DNA from: Polyangiaceae bacterium
GTDB lineage: Bacteria > Myxococcota_A > Polyangia > Polyangiales > Polyangiaceae
Direction: 5' to 3'
Assembly (NCBI GenBank): GCA_020633235.1
Contig: JACKEA010000009.1
Location: 1-64,000 of the forward strand
DNA: 64,000 nt
Within the stretch, counting starts at the first letter, position 1. Each line of letters opens with the position of its first letter. This document shows positions 63,501 through 64,000 of the stretch, piece by piece. The notes under the pieces were generated by a model. That model worked only from the letters and a program-made list of their open reading frames with translations, was not told the origin of the DNA and did no database searches. A program made the translations under genes and the position numbers.

Positions 63501-64000
63501 CATGCCAACCGTCGAGCTCGGCGAGCCGACTGCCGTGACGCGCGCGCCCGAGGGCGGCAACGGCTTCCCACCAACGCGCTGCACTGACGTCGTCCAGCTC
63601 TGCCTCGAGCTCGAACCAACTGGCAGTGCGGAGCTCGAGCTCTGCGTCGGGCATGACCAACACGACGAGCAACGCGCCATCGAGATGCTCCGCGCAGGCG
63701 CGGACTACGGCCTGACCCCAAGCGTCACGAGCACGAAGGGGAGCGATCAACACGGCGTGCTCCGCCGACGCGCGCACGGCGAGCAGGCGTCCCACCTCGG
63801 CAGCGTCGTCTGCGTGAGCGCGAATTCCGAGTCGCGAAGCGACGTCCCGCCAGGGGCTCTCGCTCAGCTGCGCAGCTCTGAACACGTTTCGACCGACGGC
63901 TTGCGCGCGCCGCTCCACGTGCCGTGCGGCGGCCAGCGCGATGGCCACCTCCGGCACGCGCACCGCGAGCACGCCGTGGCTGCTGACCAGGCGCACGACG
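60589..64000 (-). CDS. Sigma-54-dependent activator with TPR-rich input region (N-terminus beyond the window)
   Basis: At least 1135 residues; the true start may lie past the right edge. Most of the N-terminal 780 residues are helical TPR-like repeats rich in Ala/Glu/Arg. The sigma-54 interaction domain has Walker A GESGTGKE, the GAFTGA loop and LFLDEIGDIS, followed by a Fis-type helix-turn-helix at the end (GNITRAASILGMKRPRLSQL). It should activate sigma-54 RNA polymerase promoters. The receptor part is not a standard phosphorylated receiver; signal unknown. The lipoprotein gene overlaps its end. Confidence 0.85.
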   Translation of the reverse strand, partial: VVRLVSSHGVLAVRVPEVAIALAAARHVERRAQAVGRNVFRAAQLSESPWRDVASRLGIRAHADDAAEVGRLLAVRASAEHAVLIAPLRARDAWGQAVVRACAEHLDGALLVVLVMPDAELELRTASWFELEAELDDVSAARWWEAVAALGRARHGSRLAELDGWHAAAQVLKPQPWVFPESAAARQLAQALVLAARPWPEPALSRLGDRDAVQELEALGLLESRDGLVEIVELEAPAPSAADSHVAAALVEVFPEDPWAHARSGELLTRSGQVQAGQAALRRALALAGDATSRASLWQRYRSAIESLSASPSALLLAGAELALDLGDVDVALDWAKAASTGEPSFRAAFVLGRASLARGDLVSADAALARARDLAQDSERQEAIVQIGEVRYARGDLAEAERLAQEVLRAAQDGRVRLGARNLLGKMLLARGDWSRADEHFAEDVCDAIALGLSTEELRARVNRAIALLSRGSSDEAHSMLDAVLRDGEERGESRAVAFALSNLAVLAIERHDYADALGLLERTTLVHRRLGDRLNFARDITNVVELRLRLGLVEQAEQALRFGRQSLGAGAPASRLTELSLAAARVHLEKGRTLEAERDVRAALRTAAHASDGDKVGECHRLAARIALEDGVVARAEAEAARAMEIAASPYDRAEATLLTAHVARAAGRGGEEPARAAVVIAREAGDEELAREAHVLAAEIAFGEGDVDAARAHISQARALRDEVAAALPSDLRDAYLARRDVMRVARLERLAHTDADDVAPPSEGPVSASRPRANKSGPRYVGRHPAVRALLDSAARVAPTDNTVLLLGESGTGKELVAELIHQQSARAAGPMVKVNCAALVESLLLSELFGHEKGAFTGAGARRRGRFERADGGTLFLDEIGDISPRTQVALLRVLEERTIERVGGSSPIPVDVRIVCATNRDLRSMVERGEFREDLFYRLSGIALAVPALRDRVSDLPQLTEALLERIARERKEEPKQMSRESLELLARHRWPGNVRELENALRAASLFAVGDVIQVSDLVEHVEALRRVPTEPVVLDTRRATLPPPSPSAPADVSPVVEEPVTGAAYREIRDGVSLSDLKRNIERECIARALAETSGNITRAASILGMKRPRLSQLVKQYGLLETLEDVS

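Overview
The window is high-GC DNA from what looks like a myxobacterium (phylum Myxococcota, Polyangia/Sorangium/Haliangium side). The reasons are the dense signalling genes (Ser/Thr kinase, hybrid-size histidine kinases, FHA-DUF4388 protein, sigma-54 activator), a family of lipoproteins whose lipobox is followed by a long Gly/Ser/Ala linker, and a microcompartment whose shell proteins closely resemble those of Haliangium ochraceum as I remember them. The taxonomic call is inference. No rRNA, tRNA, insertion sequence, prophage or CRISPR array was seen.

Layout. 0.2-14.5 kb: housekeeping and accessory genes (ferritin-like diiron protein, lytic transglycosylase, TerB-like, YggX, thioesterase, a fused aminobenzoyl-CoA monooxygenase/old-yellow-enzyme, an aldehyde dehydrogenase, an M48 protease) mixed with secreted lipoproteins. 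14.6-20.9 kb: one bacterial microcompartment (BMC) operon with an RpiB-DeoC fusion, three tandem-domain shell proteins (BMC-T), one hexamer (BMC-H), three pentamers (BMC-P) and a CoA-acylating-type aldehyde dehydrogenase. 20.9-24.0 kb: Uma2 nuclease, broken lipoprotein, lone receiver protein. 23.2-26.9 kb: triosephosphate isomerase divergent from a class II sugar-phosphate aldolase that is translationally coupled to a molybdopterin oxidoreductase. 27-30.9 kb: two large secreted lipoproteins. 30.9-39.1 kb, minus strand: hflK-hflC, then a five-gene overlapping string xseA-aroE-glycogen debranching enzyme-histidine kinase-response regulator. 39.2-43.9 kb, plus strand: TauE exporter, cysteine synthase, biotin carboxylase, CaiB-type CoA transferase. 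43.9-50.9 kb: GspE-N protein, large zinc-ribbon Ser/Thr kinase with a HAD partner, SUKH protein coupled to hisD. 51.2-55.8 kb: a 1517-residue secreted metzincin-like protease. 55.8-56.9 kb: a 1.1-kb repeat-filled non-coding stretch. 56.9-64 kb, minus strand: FHA-DUF4388 protein, membrane histidine kinase, small lipoprotein and a sigma-54 activator cut by the window edge.

How genes may work together. DeoC splits 2-deoxyribose-5-phosphate to acetaldehyde and glyceraldehyde-3-phosphate; the class II aldolase would split a 1-phosphoketose to dihydroxyacetone phosphate plus an aldehyde; triosephosphate isomerase joins the two triose phosphates; the shell-associated dehydrogenase would turn the aldehyde into acyl-CoA. 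Three of these enzymes (RpiB-DeoC, aldolase, dehydrogenase) carry short amphipathic helices of the kind that target cargo to BMC shells, so the two gene groups, about 3 kb apart, probably form one sugar-phosphate-cleaving compartment. No phosphotransacylase or alcohol dehydrogenase is present here.

Two genome-scale signals stand out besides the BMC: a short palindromic element with core TTGTTGGTCCGCCGCG that recurs about ten times, always between genes, and frame breaks inside the Gly-rich linkers of two lipoproteins.
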